Positions 9,763 to 17,604 of a DNA stretch of 64,000 nt are shown here, in pieces. Source of the stretch: Chitinophaga rupis (GTDB lineage Bacteria > Bacteroidota > Bacteroidia > Chitinophagales > Chitinophagaceae). A model generated the notes under the pieces. It saw nothing but the letters and a program-made list of their open reading frames with translations, was not told the origin of the DNA and searched no databases. The stretch spans positions 1,116,001 to 1,180,000 of the forward strand of contig NZ_FOBB01000001.1 of the NCBI RefSeq assembly GCF_900109685.1, in the 5' to 3' direction. The position numbers and the translations under genes were made by a program. Within the stretch, counting starts at the first letter, position 1; every line of letters begins with the position of its first letter.

Positions 9763-9805
9763 GGCTGAATGGACTAAGGTAGGATTTATTTTTTTCCCCC
9801 CGGCC

Positions 9806-10915
9806 TTACAGCTTCAGCGCTACCTTTTCACCGGTTTTTGTGGCTTTATAGATGGCGTCAATGATCTTCAGGTCTTTCACCGCTTCCTCTCCATTTACCG
9901 GTACCGGCGGTTGCTGGCCTTCCAGTATAATACCGGCCATTGCATCCATCTGTACGGTTTGATGGGTCATGTGCGGCTGGGTAAGCTCCCCTTTATTGGT
10001 ACGGCCTTTAATAGGCCCGTAGCCGGTTGAGGGCTGCATTTCTGCAAAACCCTTTTCGCCATTCAGGAAAAAGCGGTCCAGGTTATTCATGCTATAAGTG
10101 GAAAGGCAGGAGGCTACCGCACCACTGGGAAAGCCCAGCTGGAACTGTATGGTTTCATCTACGCCTTCTTTAAACTTCACGGGATCTGTTTTGGTTTCCT
10201 GGGCAGTTACCCATACCGGTTCTTCACCAACCATGTAGCGCGATCCGTTGATGGCGTAAATACCGATATCCATTAATGAGCCGCCGCCGGCCAGCTGTTT
10301 ATTCAGCCGCCACTGTGTAGGATCGCCAATGCGGAAACCGCACTGCCCCTGGAAAAACATTATCTTTCCAAATTCACCGGCATTGCGCATACGGATCACT
10401 TCCAGCGTTTTGGCCTCAAAGTGCATACGATAACCTACCAGCAGATGTACTTTGGCTTTTTTACAGGCATCTACCATTTCCTGGCCTTCTTTTGCATTCA
10501 GCGCCATAGGCTTTTCGCAGATCACGTGTTTGCCTAATGAGGCTACCTTTATCACCTGGTCATGATGCAGGGCGTTGGGCGTGGTGATGTACACCACATC
10601 TATCTCCGGGTTATTTTTGATCTGGTCGTACGTTTCATAGTTATAACAGTTCTTCTCAGGAATACCGTATTTGCCCTGCCAGTCTTTAAGCTTGGAGGGC
10701 GTGCCGCTGATGGCCCCTACCAGCTTTGCCTTTTTACAATCCTTCATTGCTTCTGCTACGCGGTTGCCATAGCTACCCAGGCCCATGATGGCTACCCGCA
10801 GCATAGGGCCGTCATATGATAAAAAGGGCGTTTTTGCCAGGCTGGTAAGTGGTTGCAGCTGAATGGCCAGTGCTGATGCGGCCAGCTGTTGTAAAAAGTT
10901 ACGGCGTGTATTCAT
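9806..10915 (-). CDS. Gfo/Idh/MocA family NAD(P)-dependent oxidoreductase, exported by Tat
   Basis: The 369-residue protein has an N-terminal twin-arginine signal (NTRRNFLQQLAASALAI), typical of Bacteroidota glucose-fructose-oxidoreductase-like proteins in the periplasm. The Rossmann nucleotide-binding motif VAIMGLGSYGNRVAEAM is at 41-57. The catalytic EKP motif (CEKPMALN) is at 134-136, and the C-terminal alpha/beta domain follows. Members oxidise or reduce sugars, sugar acids or inositols with a tightly held cofactor; the exact substrate cannot be read from the sequence. It lies just upstream of the sus locus on the same strand but is separated from it by a terminator, so a link to starch use is not shown. 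Confidence 0.88.
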   Translation of the reverse strand: MNTRRNFLQQLAASALAIQLQPLTSLAKTPFLSYDGPMLRVAIMGLGSYGNRVAEAMKDCKKAKLVGAISGTPSKLKDWQGKYGIPEKNCYNYETYDQIKNNPEIDVVYITTPNALHHDQVIKVASLGKHVICEKPMALNAKEGQEMVDACKKAKVHLLVGYRMHFEAKTLEVIRMRNAGEFGKIMFFQGQCGFRIGDPTQWRLNKQLAGGGSLMDIGIYAINGSRYMVGEEPVWVTAQETKTDPVKFKEGVDETIQFQLGFPSGAVASCLSTYSMNNLDRFFLNGEKGFAEMQPSTGYGPIKGRTNKGELTQPHMTHQTVQMDAMAGIILEGQQPPVPVNGEEAVKDLKIIDAIYKATKTGEKVALKL

Positions 10916-11038
10916 AACGGTGAGTTTGGGTTTGCAGGTTAAAATTTAAGCTGATAGTTCCGTATTTAATAATACGGATTTTACCCGGTTTTTAATAATG
11001 CGATACCTATCCGGCCTTTAGATTAAGAATAATTGTTA

Positions 11039-11046
11039 TACCTTTG
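11039..11046 (+). promoter_or_regulatory. Candidate promoter of the LprI-like gene
   Basis: TACCTTTG matches TAnnTTTG exactly. A TTTA at 11017-11020 is 18 bases upstream as a possible -33 element. Transcription would start about 20 bases before the ATG at 11072. Confidence 0.5.
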
Positions 11047-11071
11047 CCCTCCCTATACCGCTTTTGAGCCT

Positions 11072-11494
11072 ATGAAAAGACTACTACTTTTTATCCCAGT
11101 GTTATTGCTGTTATGCCTTAACATGGTGGCACAGAACAAAAAGGCCGCTATTGATTCCCTGGAAAGCCGCTACCAGCGCTGCCTGGCTAAAAGCCAGTAC
11201 ATGTATGGCTGCGCCCTGGAATATTACCGCGACCTGGATAGTATGCTGGACCTGGTGTACCGGCAGTTATACAGCAAGCTGGATACCAGCCGCCGCCAAA
11301 ACCTGATGGTACAGCAAAGTCTGTGGAAAGAGAAAAAAGAAGCCTACTTTAAATTGCTGGATACCCGCGTGGAAAAGCTGCACAAGAAAACGCTGGCCGG
11401 CCTGGACGACCAGGTAATTGCCACCGACCACAAAGCAGCTTATATAAAAGACCGCGTAACAGAGCTGATCAGCCGTTACCCTACTGCTGGTTGA
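11072..11494 (+). CDS. Secreted LprI/DUF1311-like protein
   Basis: The ATG at 11072 gives a 140-residue protein with a signal peptide of about 20 residues (MKRLLLFIPVLLLLCLNMVAQ); an upstream TTG would spoil the signal. The mature part is helical and charged. It contains SRYQRCLAKSQYMYGCALEYYRDLDSML-type spacing, with two cysteines 10 residues apart and a later LMVQQSLWKEKKEAYF, as in the lysozyme-inhibitor LprI (DUF1311) family. Family members are periplasmic and some inhibit lysozyme; that activity is not demonstrated here. The gene is alone, divergent from the oxidoreductase and convergent with the esterase. The assignment rests on pattern recognition and is moderate. Confidence 0.65.
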   Translation: MKRLLLFIPVLLLLCLNMVAQNKKAAIDSLESRYQRCLAKSQYMYGCALEYYRDLDSMLDLVYRQLYSKLDTSRRQNLMVQQSLWKEKKEAYFKLLDTRVEKLHKKTLAGLDDQVIATDHKAAYIKDRVTELISRYPTAG

Positions 11495-11579
11495 TAGCGG
11501 GTGTTCAAGAGGCTGCGCTGATAGGAGAGCTTACCGCAGCACAAGTTATACTGCAGAAAGCTTTACTGCTATTATAGCA

Positions 11580-12476
11580 TCAGGGCATACCCAAACTTTG
11601 CAGCCAGGCAATACACAATGCAGGCCATGTGTTCAGCACCGCATCCTTTGTACCCAGGCCAAACCCGTGCCCGCCATGGTCATATATCTGCAGGGTAGCC
11701 TTTACATGATTTTTGCGCAATGCATCAAAGAACATTAAACTGTTTTCTACCGGCACTACAGTATCATCTGTAGAATGTATTAACAGCGTAGGCGGCGTTT
11801 GCGCAGTTACCCTTTCATTTGTGCTTAAAGAATCTGTCATACCCGGCGCAGGGTCTGGTCCCAGCAGCATGTTAGTGCTGCCCGCATGTTTGTAAGGCGG
11901 CTTCATGCTGATAACCGGGTACACCAGTATGGCAAAGGCCGGGCGCGTGCTCCATTTCTCCTTTTCATTTGCCGGTTGCAACATCGTAGCCAAACAGGAG
12001 GCCAGATGCCCACCCGCTGAAAAGCCGATCACACCGGTTTTTTCCGGGTCAAAACCCCAGTCCGCTGCTTTTGATCTTAGCAGCCGCATAGCGGTAGTTA
12101 CATCATTATACGCAGCAGGATAGCGGGAGCCGGATTGGCTTTCATCATTTACACGGTAGTGCAGTACAATTGCATCATAACCCTTGCTGGTAAAAAATGC
12201 TGCAATATCTTTTCCTTCATGGCCCAGGGCATGGGTTGCATAACCGCCACCAGGGCATATTAAGATGGCAGCGCCATTCTTTTTAGCTGCGCTGTAATGT
12301 TCTATAAAAGGAGCGTCGGCAACTTTTTCCCGTCCCCCAATATGCAGGTTGGGCTGATCCGGGTAGAGGTATATTTTTTCCTGGGCTTGCGCAGTGCTAA
12401 TACTGCAAAGGAGCAATAAAGCCGTAAACGTACGGGCTGCATAGGTTAATGCCGCATACCATCTGTGTTTTATCAT
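11580..12476 (-). CDS. Secreted alpha/beta hydrolase, acetyl-xylan/feruloyl esterase-like (BD-FAE type)
   Basis: The 298-residue protein has an N-terminal export signal (about 1-31, ending AQAQ). It carries the alpha/beta hydrolase machinery: oxyanion-hole segment PGGGYA at 75-80, nucleophile elbow GFSAGG with Ser153, an acidic residue in HSTDDTVVP (Asp237 or 238), and catalytic His270 in YDHGGHGFG. This set matches small bacterial esterases that deacetylate xylo-oligosaccharides or act on similar ester-substituted sugars. No carbohydrate operon surrounds it, so the substrate is open. It lies 103 bases from the YitT gene on the same strand. Confidence 0.85.
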   Translation of the reverse strand: MIKHRWYAALTYAARTFTALLLLCSISTAQAQEKIYLYPDQPNLHIGGREKVADAPFIEHYSAAKKNGAAILICPGGGYATHALGHEGKDIAAFFTSKGYDAIVLHYRVNDESQSGSRYPAAYNDVTTAMRLLRSKAADWGFDPEKTGVIGFSAGGHLASCLATMLQPANEKEKWSTRPAFAILVYPVISMKPPYKHAGSTNMLLGPDPAPGMTDSLSTNERVTAQTPPTLLIHSTDDTVVPVENSLMFFDALRKNHVKATLQIYDHGGHGFGLGTKDAVLNTWPALCIAWLQSLGMP

Positions 12477-12495
12477 AGCTGAGGATTTATAACTG

Positions 12496-13392
12496 CTATT
12501 TTCCGTGTGTAGCGCGGCGTTTGATCATACCGCCCTTGGTATCGTTAATATTATGTTGTACAATAAATGCCTTGCTGTCTATCTTTTCAATTTCATCAAT
12601 GATCTTATGTACCTCCAGGCGGGTAACCACGGTGTAAATAATATCTATTTCGTTATCTACACTACCGCGCTTACCAAATCCACTTTTGCCTTTATATACT
12701 GTTACGCCTTTTTTCAGCTTTAATGTAAGCATTTTACGGATCAACTCACTCTCCGGCGATATAATGGTTAAGGCTATATATTCCTCAAAACCCTGGATAA
12801 TAAAATCTACTGTTTTGGAAGCGGATAAATAGGTGAGCATGGCGTACATGGCCGTTTCTATATTGATCAGCACTGCAGCCACTCCAAAAATAAGGATGTT
12901 GAAGTACATGATCACCTCTCCCATAGACAGCACCGTTTTACGGTTAATGTACAGCGCCAGCACTTCCGTACCATCCAGCACGGCGCCGCCCCGCACGCTC
13001 ATACCAATACCGGCGCCCAGGAAAAAACCGCCAAAGAGGGCTATGAGCAGCTTATCGCTGGTAATAACCGGTACTTTTATAAATACCAGCGCCGTGGCCA
13101 ATCCTATAATAGCAGCCAGCGCTTTAATGGTGAAGCTCAGTGAAAGCTGCCGGTAAGCCAGCAGTATAAAGGGAATATTAATAACAATCAGCAGTACGGA
13201 AATAGACCAGCCGGTAAGGCGGCTAATGAGCAGGGAAATACCCGTTACGCCACCATCCAAAAACTCATTCGGCAGCAGGAAACCTTTTAAGCCCAGCGCC
13301 GCCAGCAATACGCCGATCACGATGAGCACAGCATCCTGCGTATTTTGAACTAACCTTATCCGCGCCAGGCGGGCCTTTCTGGTGGAAGACAT
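12496..13392 (-). CDS. YitT family membrane protein (DUF161/DUF2179)
   Basis: The ATG at 13392 gives 298 residues; an in-frame TTG at 13413 lies inside the flanking repeat element and is unlikely. The N-terminal two thirds hold about five or six transmembrane segments, including AVLIVIGVLLAALGLKGFLL and the glycine-rich ALFGGFFLGAGIGMSVRGGA. The C-terminal 90 residues form the soluble DUF2179 domain, with GVTVYKGKSGFGKRG and HNINDTKGG. The family is widespread and poorly characterised, and transport function is only suspected. The start codon is five bases from the edge of repeat element B1, which may supply or modify its promoter. Confidence 0.9.
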   Translation of the reverse strand: MSSTRKARLARIRLVQNTQDAVLIVIGVLLAALGLKGFLLPNEFLDGGVTGISLLISRLTGWSISVLLIVINIPFILLAYRQLSLSFTIKALAAIIGLATALVFIKVPVITSDKLLIALFGGFFLGAGIGMSVRGGAVLDGTEVLALYINRKTVLSMGEVIMYFNILIFGVAAVLINIETAMYAMLTYLSASKTVDFIIQGFEEYIALTIISPESELIRKMLTLKLKKGVTVYKGKSGFGKRGSVDNEIDIIYTVVTRLEVHKIIDEIEKIDSKAFIVQHNINDTKGGMIKRRATHGK

Positions 13393-13397
13393 GGGTG

Positions 13398-13827
13398 AAT
13401 TACGAATTGTCAATTACGAATTACGAATTATGGACCGCGGGCTATTCATATGCACTATTGAAGGTAATAATGATTGAATAATTACAAGGCCGGTATTCAT
13501 AAATGTTATTTGAAAAATAAATGCAATACGGTTTTTAATAAGGATCAAACAACCAGGGTTCATTATAGGAATAATTACTAGTTATAATCACGAACTACAT
13601 TTCAAAACCCATCCATCACAGATCTAAAAATATTCATTGGTCAATTCCCATAAATCGATCCACCACAATCCATCTAATTCAACCCATAAATCAATCCATC
13701 ACACATCTTCCAATTCCCTGTAAACCCAGCCTCCACGCACTACTCAATTCGTAATTATTCATAATTATAATTATTTTCAATGGCATTCATGCCCCGTTTT
13801 GCGGGGCGTAATGAATAATTCGTAATT
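13398..13827. repeat. Dispersed intergenic element B, copy 1
   Basis: This 430-base gap between the YitT and arginase-like genes appears to consist wholly of one element. Its left end (13398-13430) is built from AATTACGAATT units, starting AATTACGAATTGTCAATT. Its right end (13745-13827) has AATTCGTAATT arms around a hairpin, GCCCCG-TTTTG-CGGGGC at 13791-13807. A second copy with the same two ends but another interior lies at 46365-46575 in the opposite orientation. The interior here contains irregular repeats of CCATAAATCGATCCA type. No coding sequence was seen. Confidence 0.6.
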
Positions 13828-13829
13828 CC

Positions 13830-14969
13830 CTACATCCTCTCCTGGTGCCTCAGCCATCTTTCGGGGATCTCATTATTACTGGCCAGCAAATAATCACTGT
13901 ATGCGCAGGGTACAAAATCCTTACCGGGCAGCTGCATCCACCAGCGGCCGGTCTTTTTACTCTTCAGGAACACGGTATCTATATCGCCAAAGGCTATATG
14001 AAATTCCCAGAAAGCATCCCTTTCTTCCAGCAGCGCTTCCTTGTTCTTTACAGAGCGGCCGTCCATAAAGTACCACAGCATTTGCGCTATTTGCTTAGCG
14101 GTCAGCTGGTCTTTATCCTTTGCCGGGTTATAACCGTAAATGCCGTAGGTGCTAAGCTGCGTGCTCATGCCGGCGTAACGTGACAGCGCACAGGCTTCCT
14201 CTCCGCTGAAACCGTTGGGGGAAAGGCTGTTGGCCGGCGCATCCGTATGTTTAATGATGTTAATGTCCAGGCTGAAAAGGTCGGTGTTGCGCAGCACCGG
14301 TTCTGCTTCTTCCAGGTTCTCCCGTATCTTACCCAGGCGGTAACAGTCAAAGCGCAGCTTGTCCAGCGTTTCTAACATACGCGGGTGTACGAAATAGCTC
14401 TGGAAACCGATATGATTATAGTGTTTGATATAGTTGGGCTGCTCTGTAAGCATATCCATTAAAAAGCCGGTAGCCGGTATCGGGCTTTCTTCCTGCAGAT
14501 CTATCAGCGCATCGGCTATACTGGCTTCAATTACAAACTCCTGTTTTGCGTAGGCCTGGTATTGCGCAAGGGTAAGATCATGTGAGCCGCCTAATATGAT
14601 CACCGGTTTTTGCAGCTGCAACAGCTCTCCCAGTACCGTACGCAGCGCGGCATAGGTATCGCCCAGGCTTACGCCCTGCTGCAGGTTGCCCAGGTCGGCT
14701 ATCTTCACATCTTTATGCCAGTAAAATAATTTATAGAACTCGCTACGTATCAAATCAGGCGCATCTGTACTTTTTTTACCGGGGCCGTTGCCACGGTTCT
14801 CACCTACACCCAGCAGAATAATGTCCGCGGCTTCCAGGTCAGGCAGCTCCCCGTCTTCAAATAGATCCGTGATACCGCCTATCTGGGCAATATCAAATTC
14901 CTGGTCTTCATTCAGGGAGGCTTTGGAAAGGGGCTGTAAAAAATCATGCAGGTGCGTAAAGTCTGCCAT
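13830..14969 (-). CDS. Arginase/formimidoylglutamase-family protein with altered metal site
   Basis: The ATG at 14969 gives 379 residues, longer than classical arginases (about 300). The fold is recognisable from ILLGVGENRGN, VIILGGSHDLTLAQY (127-131 for GGSHD), FSLDINIIKHTDAP and NGFSGEEACALSRYAG. The manganese ligands of true ureohydrolases are not intact: GGDHS has become GGSHD, DAHxD has become EASIAD, and SxDxDxxDP has become SLDINIIKHTDAP. The Bacteroidota proteins annotated as formimidoylglutamase share this divergent pattern, so the activity is uncertain. No histidine-degradation genes are nearby. The stop codon lies two bases from repeat element B1. Confidence 0.75.
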   Translation of the reverse strand: MADFTHLHDFLQPLSKASLNEDQEFDIAQIGGITDLFEDGELPDLEAADIILLGVGENRGNGPGKKSTDAPDLIRSEFYKLFYWHKDVKIADLGNLQQGVSLGDTYAALRTVLGELLQLQKPVIILGGSHDLTLAQYQAYAKQEFVIEASIADALIDLQEESPIPATGFLMDMLTEQPNYIKHYNHIGFQSYFVHPRMLETLDKLRFDCYRLGKIRENLEEAEPVLRNTDLFSLDINIIKHTDAPANSLSPNGFSGEEACALSRYAGMSTQLSTYGIYGYNPAKDKDQLTAKQIAQMLWYFMDGRSVKNKEALLEERDAFWEFHIAFGDIDTVFLKSKKTGRWWMQLPGKDFVPCAYSDYLLASNNEIPERWLRHQERM

Positions 14970-15266
14970 TGCAATAAGTGGTTTGTTTGCCGGCAAACCT
15001 ACAACAAGATTTTAAAAGTGAGATGATTTTACAATTTTTAAACCGGGAGAAGGTATTGTAATTAAATGAATTGTCCGTGCAGAATTGAAAAAGAAGGCGA
15101 ATAAGGGGAAATAATTTTAACAAATAGTTAGGAAAAAATTCAAACACACAGCGGGTTACAACAAATCTATTAGTATAAATCTGGGAGAGTAGATCAGGAT
15201 TTTAGATGTAGGTTAGGAAGTGTGTTAAACAGTTCTAAAATCGTAAATCCGGGATCATAAATAGTA

Positions 15267-15515
15267 TCAGTTCTTGTGCACTACAAATTCAAAAGCGCGT
15301 TGCGTTTTCCTGGCAAAAACTTTTTCCAGTACGGAGCGTTTGCTGGTAACGCGGCTCTTGTTGCAATCCACTACTTCCATGACAGCGCAGAGGTATTCCA
15401 TAGTTTCTACGACGGTCAGCATTTCGCTGATTTGTTTAACAGCGAACTGTATCTGTTGTTCGTTATACCGCTCTTCGTGAAGTAAGATCAGTAAATCCCT
15501 TTCTACAGGTTTCAT
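15267..15515 (-). CDS. Small conserved-looking protein of unknown function
   Basis: The ATG at 15515 gives 82 residues; the frame also extends to a TTG at 15563. The protein is soluble, charged and predicted helical, with no signal peptide or membrane segment. It includes ERYNEQQIQFAVKQISEML and ends KTQRAFEFVVHKN. It contains two cysteines (LCAVMEVVDC). I do not recognise a family. It lies downstream of the 40-residue lipoprotein gene on the same strand, so the two may be cotranscribed. Codon use looks normal for the window. Confidence 0.5.
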   Translation of the reverse strand: MKPVERDLLILLHEERYNEQQIQFAVKQISEMLTVVETMEYLCAVMEVVDCNKSRVTSKRSVLEKVFARKTQRAFEFVVHKN

Positions 15516-15635
15516 TGAGAAATAAGTTTGACGTTCCCTATAATTTTTCACCAGGGTTTTCAATAAGGCGGATAGGTTAGGTCTTGCTTAAGGTAAGATG
15601 GCTCTGTACTTACTTGCTTAGTGGCGAATCACTGA

Positions 15636-15758
15636 TCAATGCATGCGTTTCTTATTCATAGTTGGGCAACCGCAATCATTTTTCTTAAATACACTGCAAC
15701 CCTGCAATACTAAACTCCCACACAAAAAAAAGATCAACAGCCATTTCATTTGTTTCAT
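15636..15758 (-). CDS. 40-residue lipoprotein
   Basis: This short reading frame begins with MKQMKWLLIFFLCGSLVLQG, a complete lipoprotein signal with lipobox LQGC (Cys21). The mature part is only about 20 residues, SVFKKNDCGCPTMNKKRMH, with a CGCP motif and a basic tail. Very small lipoproteins of this style (signal plus KKxDCxCP) are familiar in Bacteroidota, which supports it as a real gene despite its size. It is divergent from the glycosyltransferase gene and 121 bases upstream of the 82-residue gene. Function is unknown; the paired cysteines could bind metal or form a disulfide. Confidence 0.65.
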   Translation of the reverse strand: MKQMKWLLIFFLCGSLVLQGCSVFKKNDCGCPTMNKKRMH

Positions 15759-15871
15759 ACTAATTATAACTAGCTTCTTTAAATTTAAATCCTTTCGTTA
15801 TAAGAGTTTACCTTTTCTTAACAATACACCTTCTCTAATTTACGCTAAATTCGCAAAAAATTTTAAATTAT

Positions 15872-16963
15872 TTGTCCACAAGCTACGCTTCAAAAAAAAT
15901 ACTGGTAGTACCGCTTGACTGGGGCCTGGGACATGCTACCCGCGACATTCCGCTCATCTACGAAATACTAAACGCTGGCTGCGAGGTTGTTATTGCGGCA
16001 GAGGGTAAACATGCCGCTCTTTTACAGCAGGAATTTCCGCAGCTCACCATCCTGCCCCTGCCGGGCTACCGCATCCAGTACGCGCAAAAAGGCTGGTTCT
16101 TCGGCTGGAAAATAATGCAGCAGATTCCCAAGATCCTGAAAAGTATCCGCTATGAGCAGCAATGGCTGCAGGAAGTAGTAAAAACCCATGGTATTCAGGG
16201 AGTTATTTCAGATAACCGCTTTGGCCTATACCACCCGGATATTCCCTGTGTGTTTATTTCCCACCAGCTGCTGATCAAAACACCCTTTGGCGGGGTTACA
16301 GAACGCATTTTACAAAAGCTTAATTATAAATACATTCGCCGGTACAGCGCCTGCTGGATCCCGGATTTTGCGGGGGACAATAATCTTTCCGGTATTTTAG
16401 GCCATCCCAAAGAGCTGCCACCCAATACGAGCTATATTGGCTGCCTGAGCCGCTTTCAGCCCCGGGAGGGAGTAAAGCAGCTCTACGATCTGCTGGTGCT
16501 CATTTCCGGCCCTGAGCCACAACGTTCTAACCTGGAAAAGCTGATCCTGGAACAAATAAAACAGCTGCCCATCCGCGCCCTTATTGTAAGCGGCAAGCCG
16601 GGCACGCCCCATCAGGAACAGATCACGCCTAACGTGCTGCAGGTGAATCATATGAATGCACAGGAGCTGAATGAGGCCATGCTGGCCTCTGGCATGGTGC
16701 TGAGCCGTAGTGGTTATACCACGCTGATGGACCTGGCCAAGCTGAATAAAAAAGCGATCCTGGTACCCACACCCGGCCAGTCAGAACAGGTATACTTAGG
16801 TGAATACCTGATGGAGAAAGGTTATTTCTACAGCCTGCCGCAGGATAAATTTAACCTGGGCAAAGCCCTGGAAGCCGCTGCCAGCTTTCCTTTCCGCTCT
16901 TTCCAGCATGAGCAGGATATGGAGCAGTATAAAGAGGCCGTACGCAAGTTTTTAATGTGCTGA
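15872..16963 (+). CDS. Glycosyltransferase of the MurG-like GT-B type
   Basis: The 363-residue protein starts with TTG; no in-frame ATG exists between the upstream stop and the first conserved segment KKILVVPLDWGLGHATRD (residues 8-25), so the TTG is well supported. The N-terminal GLGHATRD is the donor/acceptor loop seen in MurG-like enzymes. The C-terminal half has the nucleotide-sugar-binding pattern LSRSGYTTLMDLAKLNKKA, followed by VPTPGQSEQVYLGEYL, which matches GT-B enzymes that use UDP-sugars. It is cytoplasmic or peripheral to the membrane. The substrate is unknown; lipid or polysaccharide glycosylation is likely. A strong terminator follows. Confidence 0.82.
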   Translation: MSTSYASKKILVVPLDWGLGHATRDIPLIYEILNAGCEVVIAAEGKHAALLQQEFPQLTILPLPGYRIQYAQKGWFFGWKIMQQIPKILKSIRYEQQWLQEVVKTHGIQGVISDNRFGLYHPDIPCVFISHQLLIKTPFGGVTERILQKLNYKYIRRYSACWIPDFAGDNNLSGILGHPKELPPNTSYIGCLSRFQPREGVKQLYDLLVLISGPEPQRSNLEKLILEQIKQLPIRALIVSGKPGTPHQEQITPNVLQVNHMNAQELNEAMLASGMVLSRSGYTTLMDLAKLNKKAILVPTPGQSEQVYLGEYLMEKGYFYSLPQDKFNLGKALEAAASFPFRSFQHEQDMEQYKEAVRKFLMC

Positions 16964-16977
16964 TGCATAAATATGCA

Positions 16978-17030
16978 ATGTGCAAATGAAATGCAACGAT
17001 TGATTGCATTTCATTTGCACATTTTTTATT
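16978..17030 (+). terminator. Strong intrinsic terminator with a 19-bp perfect stem
   Basis: Arms at 16978-16996 and 17004-17022 pair without mismatch (ATGTGCAAATGAAATGCAA and its complement) around a 7-base loop, and TTTTTATT follows. It ends the glycosyltransferase transcript. A second inverted repeat, ATGCTGGTTT at 17049-17058 with AAACCAGCAT at 17114-17123, lies just beyond it. Confidence 0.85.
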
Positions 17031-17169
17031 CAACGACCGATATTTCTGATGCTGGTTTGCAAACATGCAGATGAATACAGCAATTGCACGTCATTTGCGC
17101 TTTTGTTATTCAAAAACCAGCATATCAACCCATTCCCTCCCAACTGCGCATCTGCACATTTTCCAACAT

Positions 17170-17499
17170 CTACACATTTTTCGCATCCGCTCCCACATAG
17201 ATCTTCCCATCCACCACCGCTACCGGCCGTTTCAGGAAAGTATATTCCTGCAATATCAGATCCCGGTAATCTTTTTCCGTTAAGGTCTTTTCATGTAAGC
17301 CCATGGGCCGGTACTTTTGACTACGGCGGCTGAACAGCGCTTCATAGCTGCCTGCCAGCTTAGCCATTTCATCCAGCTGGGCCGGGGTAATGTGCTCCGT
17401 TTTAATGTCCTGCAATACAAATCCCTTTTTCTGTACGCCCGTTTCTGCAATAATTTTCTTGCAGGTGCTGCAGCTCGACAAATGATACAATTTCTTCAT
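17170..17499 (-). CDS. ArsC/Spx/YffB-family thioredoxin-fold protein
   Basis: The ATG at 17499 gives 109 residues; an upstream in-frame start at 17553 adds a non-conserved leader. The protein opens with MKKLYHLSSCSTCKKI, the thioredoxin-fold active site with Cys10 and Cys13. The helical insertion typical of the arsenate reductase-related family follows, and KRPVAVVDGKIYVGAD near the end carries the conserved cis-proline segment. Family members reduce arsenate or act as Spx-like regulators; no arsenic genes are nearby, so arsenate reduction should not be assumed. It is convergent with the glycosyltransferase and divergent from polA. Confidence 0.8.
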   Translation of the reverse strand: MKKLYHLSSCSTCKKIIAETGVQKKGFVLQDIKTEHITPAQLDEMAKLAGSYEALFSRRSQKYRPMGLHEKTLTEKDYRDLILQEYTFLKRPVAVVDGKIYVGADAKNV

Positions 17500-17565
17500 G
17501 TTTATCCAGGTATAATTCCCCCTCAAACTTACATCCGCCGTAAAAACTTTCAAACTTTAAACTCC

Positions 17566-17573
17566 TAACTTTG
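17566..17573 (+). promoter_or_regulatory. Candidate promoter of polA
   Basis: TAACTTTG matches TAnnTTTG exactly and lies 31 bases before the polA start, so the leader would be about 25 bases. A convincing TTTG -33 element was not found. Confidence 0.5.
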
Positions 17574-17604
17574 CACATTACTCAAATTCACGTAGGTTTA
17601 GCGC

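Noticed and set aside
15643..15918. A 91-codon open frame on the plus strand upstream of the glycosyltransferase
   Set aside because: The composition is Phe/Lys/Asn-rich junk from AT-rich DNA, it overlaps the 40-residue lipoprotein on the other strand and the start of the glycosyltransferase.
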